From an uncultured Myxococcales bacterium (lineage in GTDB: Bacteria > Myxococcota_A > UBA9042): 32,711 nucleotides of DNA. The stretch lies in assembly GCA_903955385.1 (NCBI GenBank), contig CAJBNH010000169.1, positions 1 to 32,711 on the forward strand. Reading direction: 5' to 3'. Below are positions 21,494 to 29,032 of the stretch, in pieces. The notes beneath the pieces are model-generated. The model did not search any database, had not been told where the DNA came from, and worked only from the letters and a program-made list of their open reading frames with translations. The position numbers and the translations under genes were made by a program. How positions within the stretch are numbered: the stretch's first letter is position 1; each line of letters opens with the position of its first letter.

Positions 21494-24400
21494 TCACTGG
21501 CCGAAGCCGAGCACGTAGGTCGGCGTGAGCTTGCTCGCCCCTGTGGTGCCGTCGCCCATCTGACCCACGTCGTTGTGGCCCCAGCACTGCACCTTGGGGC
21601 CCTGGATCAGCGCGCAGGTGTGCGACGAGCCCACGGTCACCGCCGTCACGGCCGCGCCCAGCGGCGCCACCTGGGTCGGCGTCGTCTGGCTGGCACTTGC
21701 AGAGCCCTTCCCCGTCTGTCCATAGCCGTTGGCGCCCCAGCAGTTCACTGCGCCCGACTTCAGGATCGCGCAGGTGTGCAGCCCCTGACCGGTCGCCAGG
21801 CCGTCTACGCCAGCGGCAAGGGTCGCCACAGCGACGGGCTTGGTCTTGCCTGTGGTCGAGCCGTCGCCCAGCTGGCCCGCCGACGCGTCGCCCCAGCACA
21901 CGACAGCCTCGCCGACCAGCGCACACGCGTGCTCGAAGCCGGCCGCGACCCCCACCGTGCTGGTCGACAGGCCGAAAACCAGCGTAGGAATCGACTTCAG
22001 GTTGCCGCTGGTGCCGTCGCCGATCTGGCCCTTGTTGTTGCGTCCCCAGCATTTGGTTGCACCGTCCGCGAGCCTGACGCACGAGTGGTTCCCGGCGGCG
22101 ACAAGCTGCAGCGGGTCGGACCCCAACCATGCGACCGATAGCGGCGAAGGCAGGTTGCCTCCTGCGAAATTCGTGCCGCCTTGGCCGTACTCGTTGTTGC
22201 CCCAGCACTTGATGGTGGCATCGGTGAGGATGGCGCAAGAGTGGGTCGCGCCGGCGGCGATGGCCGTCGCTGTGGTGATGTTCTTGACGGCAACTGGGGT
22301 CTTGGCGTTTGTCGTCGTGCCGTCGCCCAACTGTGCATTCGAGTTGTAGCCCCAGCACTTGACGGCACCCGACACCAGCGCACACGAGTGGTTCAGACCC
22401 AGTGCGATGGACGACACGCCCGACAACCCTGTGACGGCGACCGGCTGCGGCGAGTCCGTGGTCGAGCCATTGCCCAGCTGGCCGTAGGCGTTCGCCCCCC
22501 AGCACACCACGGTACCGGCGGTGGTCAGGATGCACGTGTGGTCTCCGCCCGCGACGACGCTGGCTGCCTCGCCCGCCGCCTTCTCGACGCAAGAGCCCTC
22601 CTTGCAGATCATGTTGTCGCCGCACGCCGTGCCCCACTGCGCGTTGGTGTGGGAGCACTCGGCGTTCGCGCAGCCCTCCACCGTGCAGGCGTTGGCGTCG
22701 TCGCAGGACTTGGGCTCCCACAACGTCCCGTCGGCGCTGCACATGCCCAACTTGTCGGCCTGGCAGGTGGCCACGTTGGGGTCGCAGACCTTGGGCACGC
22801 ACTTGTCGACCTTGCAGACCGCCGTCTTGGCCGCGCAGTCGTCGCTCAGCTTCCACGTTGTCCCCGTCGGGTCGCACGCTTGCAGGTTGTTCACGTCGCA
22901 CTTCAGCGCGGCCGGCGTGCAGATCTTGTCCTTGCACGCGCCGGACTCGCACGCCTGATTCGCGGGGCAATCCGTCGCCGTCCACGCGGTGCCGGTCGCG
23001 TTGCAGGTCGCCAGCTTGCCCGTCTGGCACTCTGTCGCTGCGGGGGCGCACAGGGTGACGACGCACTTGTTGCCGACACACGCCTGTCCCTGCGAGCACG
23101 CCACCGACGTCCACGCGGTGCCGGTGTCGTTGCACGTCGCGACCTTGCCCTGCTGGCACTCGACCGCCTTGGCCGTGCAGACCTTGGCCAGGCACTTGTT
23201 GGTGACGCAGACCTCGTTGGCGCCGCACGCGACCTTGACCCATGCGGTGCCGGTTGCGTTGCAGGTGGCGACCTGACCGGACTGGCACTCGACCGCGCCT
23301 GCGGTGCACACCTTGGCCAGGCACTTGTCGACGACGCACACGGTGTTGACGGCGCAAGTGGCGAAAGTCCACGCGGTTGCATTGGCGTTGCAGGTCGCGA
23401 CCTTGCCGCCTTGGCACTCGATCTTGCCGGGCTCGCAAGTCGGCACGATGCACTGCGAGTCGATGCAAATGGCCTCGAACGCGCCGCAGTCCTGCTCGAT
23501 CTGATAGCCGGTGCCGGTTGCATCGCAGCGGACCACTTGCTTGGCATCGCACTTCAGCTTCTCAGGCACGCAGATGATCGGCTTGCAGGCACCCTCTGCG
23601 CAGGCGGTGTCGACGGGGCAGGATTGCATGATCCAGCCGGCGCCCACCTCGTTGCAGATCGCGAGCTTGCCCGCTTGGCATGACGACGAGTCGGGCGTGC
23701 ACAGCTTGGGCTGACACGCCCCCTTGTCGCAGTACTGCAGCTTCGCGCCGCAGTCGTCGCCCTTGAACCAGCCGGTGCCGTTGTCGGCGCACGTCATGAC
23801 GACCGCGCCCTCACACACTTTGCTGCCTGCCGGGCACATCACCGCCTGGCAGCCGCCGTTCAGGCAGTTCTTGCCCGTGACGCTGCAGTCCTCGGTGTCG
23901 GTCCATGCCGAACCAGCCGAGTTGCAGGTCTTGACGACCTTGCCCTCGCACTTGCTCTCAGCCGGGGTGCACACCTTGGCACTGCACTTGCCGGCGGCAC
24001 ACACCTGGTCGGACGGGCAGGGCATCTGCCACCAGCCGGTTCCGTCGTCCTTGCAGGTCGCGACCAGACCGTTCTGACACTCCGCCGTGCCCCCGGTGCA
24101 GACGGCCGCGCCGCACTGACCGTCGATGCACAGCAGGCCATCGGTGGCGCAGTCGTGCTGGAAAGTCGTCTCGGTGCCTGCGGGATTGCACAGGCGTTGG
24201 GACGTGCCGTCGCACTGCAGCTGGCCGGGCACGCACACGATGGGCAGGCAGTTGCCGCCTTCGCACGCCATGCCTTGGTCGCAAGCCGCCTGCTCCCAGC
24301 CCTGTCCGTCGGCCGAGCAGGTGGCCTTGGTGGCCAGGTCGGTGCAAGTCACGGCGTCGGGCAGACACACGGCCGCGACGCATTCGCCTTCGACGCAAAC

Positions 24401-25237
24401 CTGCTGCTCGCCGCCCGGGCCGGGCAGGCCGCAGTCGGCGATTTCGGTCGCGGTGGCACCCAGCAGGTCGCACTGCATCGCGAGGCCGTCCTTGCAGTAG
24501 GCGGCACCGGGCGGGCAGGACAGGGGCGTGCACGCGGCGGAACCCTCTGTCTCTGTGCAGACTTGCGGGTCTCCCTCTGCCGTGTCGGTGCAGGGCGTCA
24601 CCGTGCTGCTCTGGCCGTCGGCCGCACACGTCACGAGGTCGCCGTCCTGGTTGCACGTCACGCTCGACGCGACGCAGCTCGTGGGGACGCACACCGCATC
24701 GACGCAAGTCTGCGGCTCAGGGCACGCGACCTTGTCCCACCCCGTTCCGGCTTCGTTGCAGGTCGCCACCCCGGGCAGGTTGCAGTTGCTCTCGGTCTCG
24801 TTGCACGAAATCGCGCACTCGGTCTCGTTGGGCGTGCAAATGACGGGACCGCAGATGCCGTTGTGGCACGCCTCGCCGAATTCGCAGTTCTGGTCGATCC
24901 AACCCGATCCGTTTCCGGCGCAGAAGCTGAGGGATGTGAGGTTCTGGCAAATCGCCTCGTCGTAGCAGACGTCGGCCTTGCATGTGTCGACGTCGCACCA
25001 TTGGGACTTGGCACAGTCGTCGTCGGTCACGCACGTCTGCCCCGTCGTCTCGGTGACGTCGGAGGCGTCGTCCACGCCGTCAGGCAACGCGGCGTCGTCC
25101 GTGCCATCGTCGACCTCAGCGGCGTCCGCGGGGGCGAAAGCGTCGGCTGGGGGGATGTCCTGGGTGCCGCAGCCGATGGCAAGCAGCGTTGTCGCAAGGC
25201 AGGCGAAGAGGAAAGAGGCGGAGGGCTTGCGCAGCAT
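21494..25237 (-). CDS. Giant lipoprotein: 17 Cys-rich repeats then RCC1 propeller
   Basis: 1247 aa. Lipoprotein signal with Cys23 (AIGC), then an Asp/Ala-rich tether (about 24-66). Residues about 69-885 hold some 17 tandem units of 43-50 residues, each with about six Cys in the pattern C-x(6-7)-C, ATC, a GTAW-like turn, then C, C and C. From about 893 to the end come seven RCC1-type blades (repeats of HTC/HSCAL, CWG, GQLGDGT), a seven-bladed propeller with a Cys in most HxC and CWG motifs. Both halves are typical of Myxococcota surface proteins; function is unknown, probably binding or adhesion. Start ATG 25237 follows a good promoter. Several long open frames on the opposite strand are products of codon bias. 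Confidence 0.9.
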   Translation of the reverse strand: MLRKPSASFLFACLATTLLAIGCGTQDIPPADAFAPADAAEVDDGTDDAALPDGVDDASDVTETTGQTCVTDDDCAKSQWCDVDTCKADVCYDEAICQNLTSLSFCAGNGSGWIDQNCEFGEACHNGICGPVICTPNETECAISCNETESNCNLPGVATCNEAGTGWDKVACPEPQTCVDAVCVPTSCVASSVTCNQDGDLVTCAADGQSSTVTPCTDTAEGDPQVCTETEGSAACTPLSCPPGAAYCKDGLAMQCDLLGATATEIADCGLPGPGGEQQVCVEGECVAAVCLPDAVTCTDLATKATCSADGQGWEQAACDQGMACEGGNCLPIVCVPGQLQCDGTSQRLCNPAGTETTFQHDCATDGLLCIDGQCGAAVCTGGTAECQNGLVATCKDDGTGWWQMPCPSDQVCAAGKCSAKVCTPAESKCEGKVVKTCNSAGSAWTDTEDCSVTGKNCLNGGCQAVMCPAGSKVCEGAVVMTCADNGTGWFKGDDCGAKLQYCDKGACQPKLCTPDSSSCQAGKLAICNEVGAGWIMQSCPVDTACAEGACKPIICVPEKLKCDAKQVVRCDATGTGYQIEQDCGAFEAICIDSQCIVPTCEPGKIECQGGKVATCNANATAWTFATCAVNTVCVVDKCLAKVCTAGAVECQSGQVATCNATGTAWVKVACGANEVCVTNKCLAKVCTAKAVECQQGKVATCNDTGTAWTSVACSQGQACVGNKCVVTLCAPAATECQTGKLATCNATGTAWTATDCPANQACESGACKDKICTPAALKCDVNNLQACDPTGTTWKLSDDCAAKTAVCKVDKCVPKVCDPNVATCQADKLGMCSADGTLWEPKSCDDANACTVEGCANAECSHTNAQWGTACGDNMICKEGSCVEKAAGEAASVVAGGDHTCILTTAGTVVCWGANAYGQLGNGSTTDSPQPVAVTGLSGVSSIALGLNHSCALVSGAVKCWGYNSNAQLGDGTTTNAKTPVAVKNITTATAIAAGATHSCAILTDATIKCWGNNEYGQGGTNFAGGNLPSPLSVAWLGSDPLQLVAAGNHSCVRLADGATKCWGRNNKGQIGDGTSGNLKSIPTLVFGLSTSTVGVAAGFEHACALVGEAVVCWGDASAGQLGDGSTTGKTKPVAVATLAAGVDGLATGQGLHTCAILKSGAVNCWGANGYGQTGKGSASASQTTPTQVAPLGAAVTAVTVGSSHTCALIQGPKVQCWGHNDVGQMGDGTTGASKLTPTYVLGFGQ
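22922..23437 (-). repeat. Four near-identical 129-bp coding repeats
   Basis: Inside the giant lipoprotein gene, repeat units 12-15 (residues 601-772) are each exactly 43 codons and share cores such as VATCN(A/D)TGTAW and NKCLAKVCTA. Other units vary in length (42-55) and sequence, so these four look recently duplicated or homogenised. Confidence 0.75.
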
Positions 25238-25288
25238 GGCGGCGTCCTGGGCTCAGCTTGGGGGGGGAGCGGTGCGTGGTCAGGTGGA

Positions 25289-25317
25289 AGCGTAGTCGGC
25301 GGCAACGCGTCGGGCAA
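25289..25317 (-). promoter_or_regulatory. Sigma-70-like promoter of the giant lipoprotein gene
   Basis: Minus strand TTGCCC (25312-25317), 17-nt spacer, TACGCT (25289-25294); leader about 45 nt. Shares CTACGCTTCCACCTG with the thioredoxin-fold promoter. Confidence 0.6.
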
Positions 25318-25407
25318 GCGGGGAACGAGGGTGCCGCGGGGGTTTCTGGTGCCTGCAGGTGACCGCATTCGTTGGCGGATCGAGAACGTCGGCAATCGGC
25401 GAAAGCC

Positions 25408-26094
25408 TCACACGATCAAGACCTTGAGCTCGCCGACACCCGACAGCTCAGCCTGCAGCACGTCACCGGGGACGACGGCACCCACGCCTTCGGGGGTGCC
25501 AGTGAAGATCAGGTCGCCGGGAGCCAGCTCGATGAGGCCCGACAGGTGCTGCAGAATCTCGGAAACGTTCCAGATCATGTCGGCGATGTAGCCGTGCTGC
25601 CGAACCGCTCCGTTGACCCGCAGCGTCAGCTCGCCGTCGTCCGCCAAGCCACCGTCCGCCACCCGTCGCAACGCAGAGCAGGGCGCCGAGTGGTCGAACG
25701 CCTTGGCCATCTCCCACGGCTGTCCGGACTTGCGGGCGTTGGCCTGCAGGTCGCGCCGCGTCATGTCCAGTCCGACCGCGCAACCAAACACGGCGTCGCG
25801 TGCCGCCGCGGCATCCAGGTCGCGTCCCCCACGGTGCAGCGCCACCACCAGCTCGATCTCATGGTGCAGGTCGCGGGTGCCGGGCGGGTAGGGCATGTCG
25901 CCTCCCAGCGGCACCAGGGCGTCGGCTGGCTTGGCGAAGAAGAACGGCGGCTCACGGGTGGGGTCCGTGCCCATCTCGCGGGCGTGGGCGGCGTAGTTGC
26001 GGCCGACGCACCAGATCCGGCGCACGGGGAAGCGGTCCTGCGTGCCGAGGATCGGCAGGCTGGGCATGGGAGCGGGCGGAAACACGTAGCCCAT
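25408..26094 (-). CDS. Fumarylacetoacetate hydrolase (FAH) family protein
   Basis: 228 aa, the length of short FAH-family enzymes such as fumarylpyruvate hydrolase or acylpyruvase, Mg-dependent C-C hydrolases or decarboxylases of 2-oxo-acids in the cytoplasm. Family marks: RRIWCVGRNYAAHAREMG, PPFFFAKPADALVP, the acidic metal motif HHEIELVVAL, GCAVGLDMTRRDLQ, AKAFDHSAP and DLIFTGTPEGVGAVVPGD. This set fits the fumarylpyruvate hydrolase/YcgM-like subgroup. Start ATG 26094 has AAGGTGA about 6 nt upstream and a promoter 40 nt further up. No catabolic neighbours are present, so oxaloacetate or acylpyruvate processing is equally possible. Confidence 0.88.
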   Translation of the reverse strand: MGYVFPPAPMPSLPILGTQDRFPVRRIWCVGRNYAAHAREMGTDPTREPPFFFAKPADALVPLGGDMPYPPGTRDLHHEIELVVALHRGGRDLDAAAARDAVFGCAVGLDMTRRDLQANARKSGQPWEMAKAFDHSAPCSALRRVADGGLADDGELTLRVNGAVRQHGYIADMIWNVSEILQHLSGLIELAPGDLIFTGTPEGVGAVVPGDVLQAELSGVGELKVLIV

Positions 26095-26140
26095 GGGCGT
26101 CACCTTGATCGCCGGTCGAGGGATGAGCGGCGGGCGGCAA

Positions 26141-26169
26141 AGCGTAACCGCTTCTGCATGAGGGGGAAA
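26141..26169 (-). promoter_or_regulatory. Possible promoter of the FAH-family gene
   Basis: Minus strand TTTCCC (26164-26169), 17-nt spacer, TACGCT (26141-26146); leader about 40 nt. Confidence 0.45.
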
Positions 26170-26250
26170 CCGGGAGGAGCCGGGGGGCGGTCCTATCCTT
26201 TTGCCGACTGGCTGCATCCAACGGGTCAGAGGCCGTCGCTCAGGCCCGGC

Positions 26251-26278
26251 TTGACACTGCTCGAGCGGGGCCTATCTT
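26251..26278 (+). promoter_or_regulatory. Sigma-70-like promoter of the superoxide dismutase gene
   Basis: TTGACA (26251-26256), 16-nt spacer, TATCTT (26273-26278). The nearest to consensus in the window, fitting a highly expressed gene. Leader about 59 nt. Confidence 0.65.
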
Positions 26279-26343
26279 CGTCCACACACCCACGTCAGCC
26301 GGTCGCACTGCGCACCCGACACAACGAATTCGGAGGAATGTTC

Positions 26344-26937
26344 ATGGCTTTTCAGCAACCGCCGCTCCCGTACGCCCTTGGTGCCTTGGCTCCCTTCCTG
26401 TCGGAGGAGCAGATGTCGTTTCACTACGGCAAGCACCACGCGGCCTACTACACCAACTTGAACAATCTGGTAGACGGCAAGCCGGAGGCGGGTCAGACGC
26501 TGGACCAGATCATCGTCGGGTCGACCGGCGGCCTGTTCAACAATGCGGCCCAGGCCTACAACCACACGTTCTTCTGGCACTGCATGACGCCTGCGGGCGG
26601 CGGCGGCAAGCCTGCAGGGGCCCTGCTGGCGGCCATCGAGCGCGATTTTGGCTCGTTCGAGGCGTTCAAGGAGCAGTTCACCAAGGCGGCGGTGACCCTG
26701 TTCGGCTCTGGCTGGGCGTGGCTCGCACAGGACAGTCAGGGCAAGCTGCAGATCCTGCAACTCTCGAATGCCGACACGCCGATGAAGCACGGCCTGCAGG
26801 CACTGATGACCGTAGACGTTTGGGAGCACGCGTACTACGTCGATTACCGCAACCTGCGCGCCAAGTTCGTCGAGGGCTTCTGGAACGTGGTGAACTGGGA
26901 GTTCGTCGACCGCATGCGCCAGGGTGGATCGATCTGA
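26344..26937 (+). CDS. sodB: Iron superoxide dismutase
   Basis: 197 aa. Converts superoxide to hydrogen peroxide and oxygen; cytoplasmic, with no signal peptide. Metal ligands are visible: His27 in SFHYGKHHAAYY, the His of YNHTFFWHCM, and Asp/His of DVWEHAYYVDYRN. FNNAAQAYNHTFFW carries the AAQ signature typical of iron enzymes rather than manganese ones. ATG 26344 was chosen over ATG 26338 because GGAGG lies 7 nt before 26344 but only 1 nt before 26338. It has its own strong promoter. Confidence 0.95.
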   Translation: MAFQQPPLPYALGALAPFLSEEQMSFHYGKHHAAYYTNLNNLVDGKPEAGQTLDQIIVGSTGGLFNNAAQAYNHTFFWHCMTPAGGGGKPAGALLAAIERDFGSFEAFKEQFTKAAVTLFGSGWAWLAQDSQGKLQILQLSNADTPMKHGLQALMTVDVWEHAYYVDYRNLRAKFVEGFWNVVNWEFVDRMRQGGSI

Positions 26938-27156
26938 TCGTGACCTCAGGGAAGGCCCGACCCTTCCTGCCGATACGCGTTCCCAAGCGGCCTCGGCGCA
27001 CGACTGCGACGTGTTCCGGGGCCGTTTCTCTTGATTTGCCAACAGACTTCGGGACACTGCACCTTCATGCCGCCCAAGCGCGGCACCGCCCGACCGGTTC
27101 GGCAGGCCGTTGGGTAGCGAAGGACTCCCTGCCGGGGGAAGTGGGTCAAAACCCTG

Positions 27157-28041
27157 ATGAAGTTGCAGCAGCGATGGTTCTGGCTGGTCCTGGCGCTTCT
27201 GGCGGTGACACTCGCGCAGACTCCGGTGTACGCCTACCAGGGGGACGCCAGACCGACGGAGCGCGAAGGCGCTTCCGACCCAGCATTTCTGCCGCGCCTG
27301 CCCGACGCGGTGGCGACGGACCAGATGCGGCGAGACTTTTCGGAGTACAAGCTGCCCGTGGCTTGGGACGACGAGGCCGGCGACTGGAAGACGCGCACGG
27401 TCGATGGCCGCCTGACCCAGACCTACTACGACCACGAGAGCCGCACCAAGCTGCTGGAGCTGGCCAACTGGTATCTGGCCAGCCTGAAGAAGCACGGATT
27501 CCGCATCGACTTTGACTACAAGTTGCCCGATGGCTCCCGTCGCATCGTGGCTTCGCTGCCGCGCGGCGGACCGGTCGCCTTCGACCTCGACCTGCGCCCG
27601 GCGGCTTCAGGGCCCCAGCTGACGCTGACGATGCTGGATGACGGCCAGGGCCATCGGCCGCAGTACGACGCTCAGGCGTTGGCGGACCGACTGGGACAGT
27701 CTGCGCGGGTGCGTTTGCGCGACGTGCACTTCGAGCCGAACGGTCAGGTGGCCCCCGAGTCGGCGCTGCAGCTCGACGAGGTCGGGATGCTGCTCAAGCT
27801 GGACCCCAAGCTGCGCCTGCACTTGGAAGTGGCCACCGACGAAGCCGGCGTGCCCAAGAGGAACCGGGCCTTGTCGGCCAAACAGGCCTCAGGGGTTCGG
27901 AACTGGCTGACGAAGTACCACCGCATCCCGGCAGCAAGGCTGGTGCCTGTTGGGTTGGGCGATGTGCGGGCGGCAGGCGAAGGCGGCCCGGCGCGGTGGG
28001 TCGAGCTGGTGCGAGAGTCGGCCCCGGTTGCCGTCAAGTAG
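27157..28041 (+). CDS. OmpA-like domain periplasmic protein
   Basis: 294 aa. Signal peptide (residues 1-26, ending TPVYA). The N-terminal half is beta-rich and not recognised (KLLELANWYLASLKKHGFRI, GPVAFDLDLRPA). The C-terminal part (about 185-285) is an OmpA-like peptidoglycan-binding domain: VRLRDVHFEPNGQVAPESAL, LDEVGMLLKLDPKLRLHLEV, ALSAKQASGVRNWLTKYHRI and RLVPVGLGDVRA. The Asp and Arg that normally hold diaminopimelate (NxxLSxxRAxxV) are partly changed (NRALSAKQASGV), so binding may be weaker. No strong ribosome-binding site precedes ATG 27157. Convergent with the rhodanese gene. Confidence 0.8.
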   Translation: MKLQQRWFWLVLALLAVTLAQTPVYAYQGDARPTEREGASDPAFLPRLPDAVATDQMRRDFSEYKLPVAWDDEAGDWKTRTVDGRLTQTYYDHESRTKLLELANWYLASLKKHGFRIDFDYKLPDGSRRIVASLPRGGPVAFDLDLRPAASGPQLTLTMLDDGQGHRPQYDAQALADRLGQSARVRLRDVHFEPNGQVAPESALQLDEVGMLLKLDPKLRLHLEVATDEAGVPKRNRALSAKQASGVRNWLTKYHRIPAARLVPVGLGDVRAAGEGGPARWVELVRESAPVAVK

Positions 28042-28070
28042 TCACGGGAACCGGGAAATCGTCGAATCGC

Positions 28071-28430
28071 TCAGGCTGTCTTGCCCGGCCATCGGGTGGA
28101 CGCGCCCAAGTTCCACACGTGCTTCCACCCCTTCGACTTCAGCATGCGTGCGGCCACGCCGCTGCGGCTGCCGGACGCGCAGTAGAGCACGACCTGCGTG
28201 TCGGGGCCGCCCAACTCTGCAATCCGTGTGGACAATTCCTGCAGCGGCAGGTTCAGCGCGCCCGGCAGGTGGCCGTTGGCGAACTCGTCGCGGGTGCGGA
28301 CGTCGACCAGGCGAGCGCCATTCTGGACGAGCTGCCAGGCGTCGGGGCCAGACACGCTGGGGCGTCGAGAGAGCACCAGAAACGCGATGGCGACAAGGGC
28401 GCCGATCATGACCAGGGTCGAGGTGTCCAA
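28071..28430 (-). CDS. Membrane-anchored rhodanese-domain protein
   Basis: 119 aa. One N-terminal membrane helix (about residues 6-20, LVMIGALVAIAFLVL) then a single rhodanese domain: GARLVDVRTRDEFANGHLPG, ALNLPLQEL, and active loop CASGSRS with catalytic Cys84. Rhodaneses carry persulfide sulfur between thiols. The start is a TTG at 28430, chosen because GGAG lies 7 nt upstream; ATG 28409 has no such site and would cut the helix. The ribosome-binding site overlaps the stop of the DUF302 gene, so the two genes are one unit. Confidence 0.85.
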   Translation of the reverse strand: MDTSTLVMIGALVAIAFLVLSRRPSVSGPDAWQLVQNGARLVDVRTRDEFANGHLPGALNLPLQELSTRIAELGGPDTQVVLYCASGSRSGVAARMLKSKGWKHVWNLGASTRWPGKTA

Positions 28431-28440
28431 GCGTGGTCTC

Positions 28441-28977
28441 CTAAGCGAGCAGTGCGATGGCCCGTTGCAGACGACCGCGCACGTCCTGCGCCAGAGCGGC
28501 GAGCGCGGGGTTGCCGTCTGAGGGGATCATCTGCGCGGGGTCGACGGCCGACACGACGTTCTGGCCGTCGTCGTCCTGGTACACGATCACGTTGCAGGGC
28601 AGCAGCAGACCCACGTCCAGATCGGCCGTCAGGGCCCGGTGCGCAAACGGTGGGTTGCAGGCCCCGAGGATCCGGTACTTGCGGAAGTCGACGTCGATCT
28701 TCTTCTTCAGCGTCGCTTGCACATCGATGTCGGTCAGTACGCCGAAGCCTTCGGTCTTCAGGGCCTCGGTCACGCGCTCGATGGCGTGGTCGAAGTCGCC
28801 AGTCAGGACCTGTCGCATTCCGTAGCCTTGCATGTTCGTCTCCTCAGGCTCGGCCGGCAGGGCGGAGCGGGGTTGTCGCGGCACCATGCAGGTCGACATG
28901 CCCAGTCGAGGCAGGATCCACGCCTGCAAGGCGATCCACCCTCCCATCAAGATGGCCATGTCGATCCAGCGGTTCAT
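28441..28977 (-). CDS. Membrane-anchored DUF302 protein
   Basis: 178 aa from ATG 28977. An N-terminal segment with one membrane helix (WIDMAILMGGWIALQAWI) and LPRLGMSTCM is followed by a DUF302 domain from about residue 52 (MRQVLTGDFDHAIERVTEAL, GFGVLTDIDVQATLKKKI, YRILGACNPPFAHRAL, LLPCNVIVYQDD), a small alpha/beta fold often found beside sulfur or redox genes. A second in-frame ATG at 28833 (residue 49) has a strong GAGGAG site 7 nt upstream and would give a soluble form with the domain alone. It lies 55 nt after the sigma factor gene and is followed at once by the rhodanese gene. Confidence 0.85.
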   Translation of the reverse strand: MNRWIDMAILMGGWIALQAWILPRLGMSTCMVPRQPRSALPAEPEETNMQGYGMRQVLTGDFDHAIERVTEALKTEGFGVLTDIDVQATLKKKIDVDFRKYRILGACNPPFAHRALTADLDVGLLLPCNVIVYQDDDGQNVVSAVDPAQMIPSDGNPALAALAQDVRGRLQRAIALLA

Positions 28978-29032
28978 CGCCCAGCCCCCACGCGAAGTTC
29001 CCGCATGAGAGCCGCTGTCGCACACCAAGGGT

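Noticed and set aside
22922-23437. Regular 129-bp periodicity considered as a CRISPR-like or tandem satellite array
   Set aside because: The period is exactly 43 codons, lies in frame within a gene, and the variable parts keep Cys spacing.
21483-25591. Very long open frames opposite or out of frame with the Cys-rich/RCC1 gene (for example 21483-23552 minus, 22181-23683 plus, 24155-25591 plus)
   Set aside because: They have no signal, domain or ribosome-binding site and have Arg/Ala/Gly-rich composition; they follow from strong third-position GC bias and repeated codons in the real gene.
26938-27156. A possible small gene between the superoxide dismutase and OmpA-like genes
   Set aside because: Open frames here lack a ribosome-binding site, signal or family resemblance; nothing else was seen in this 219-bp gap.
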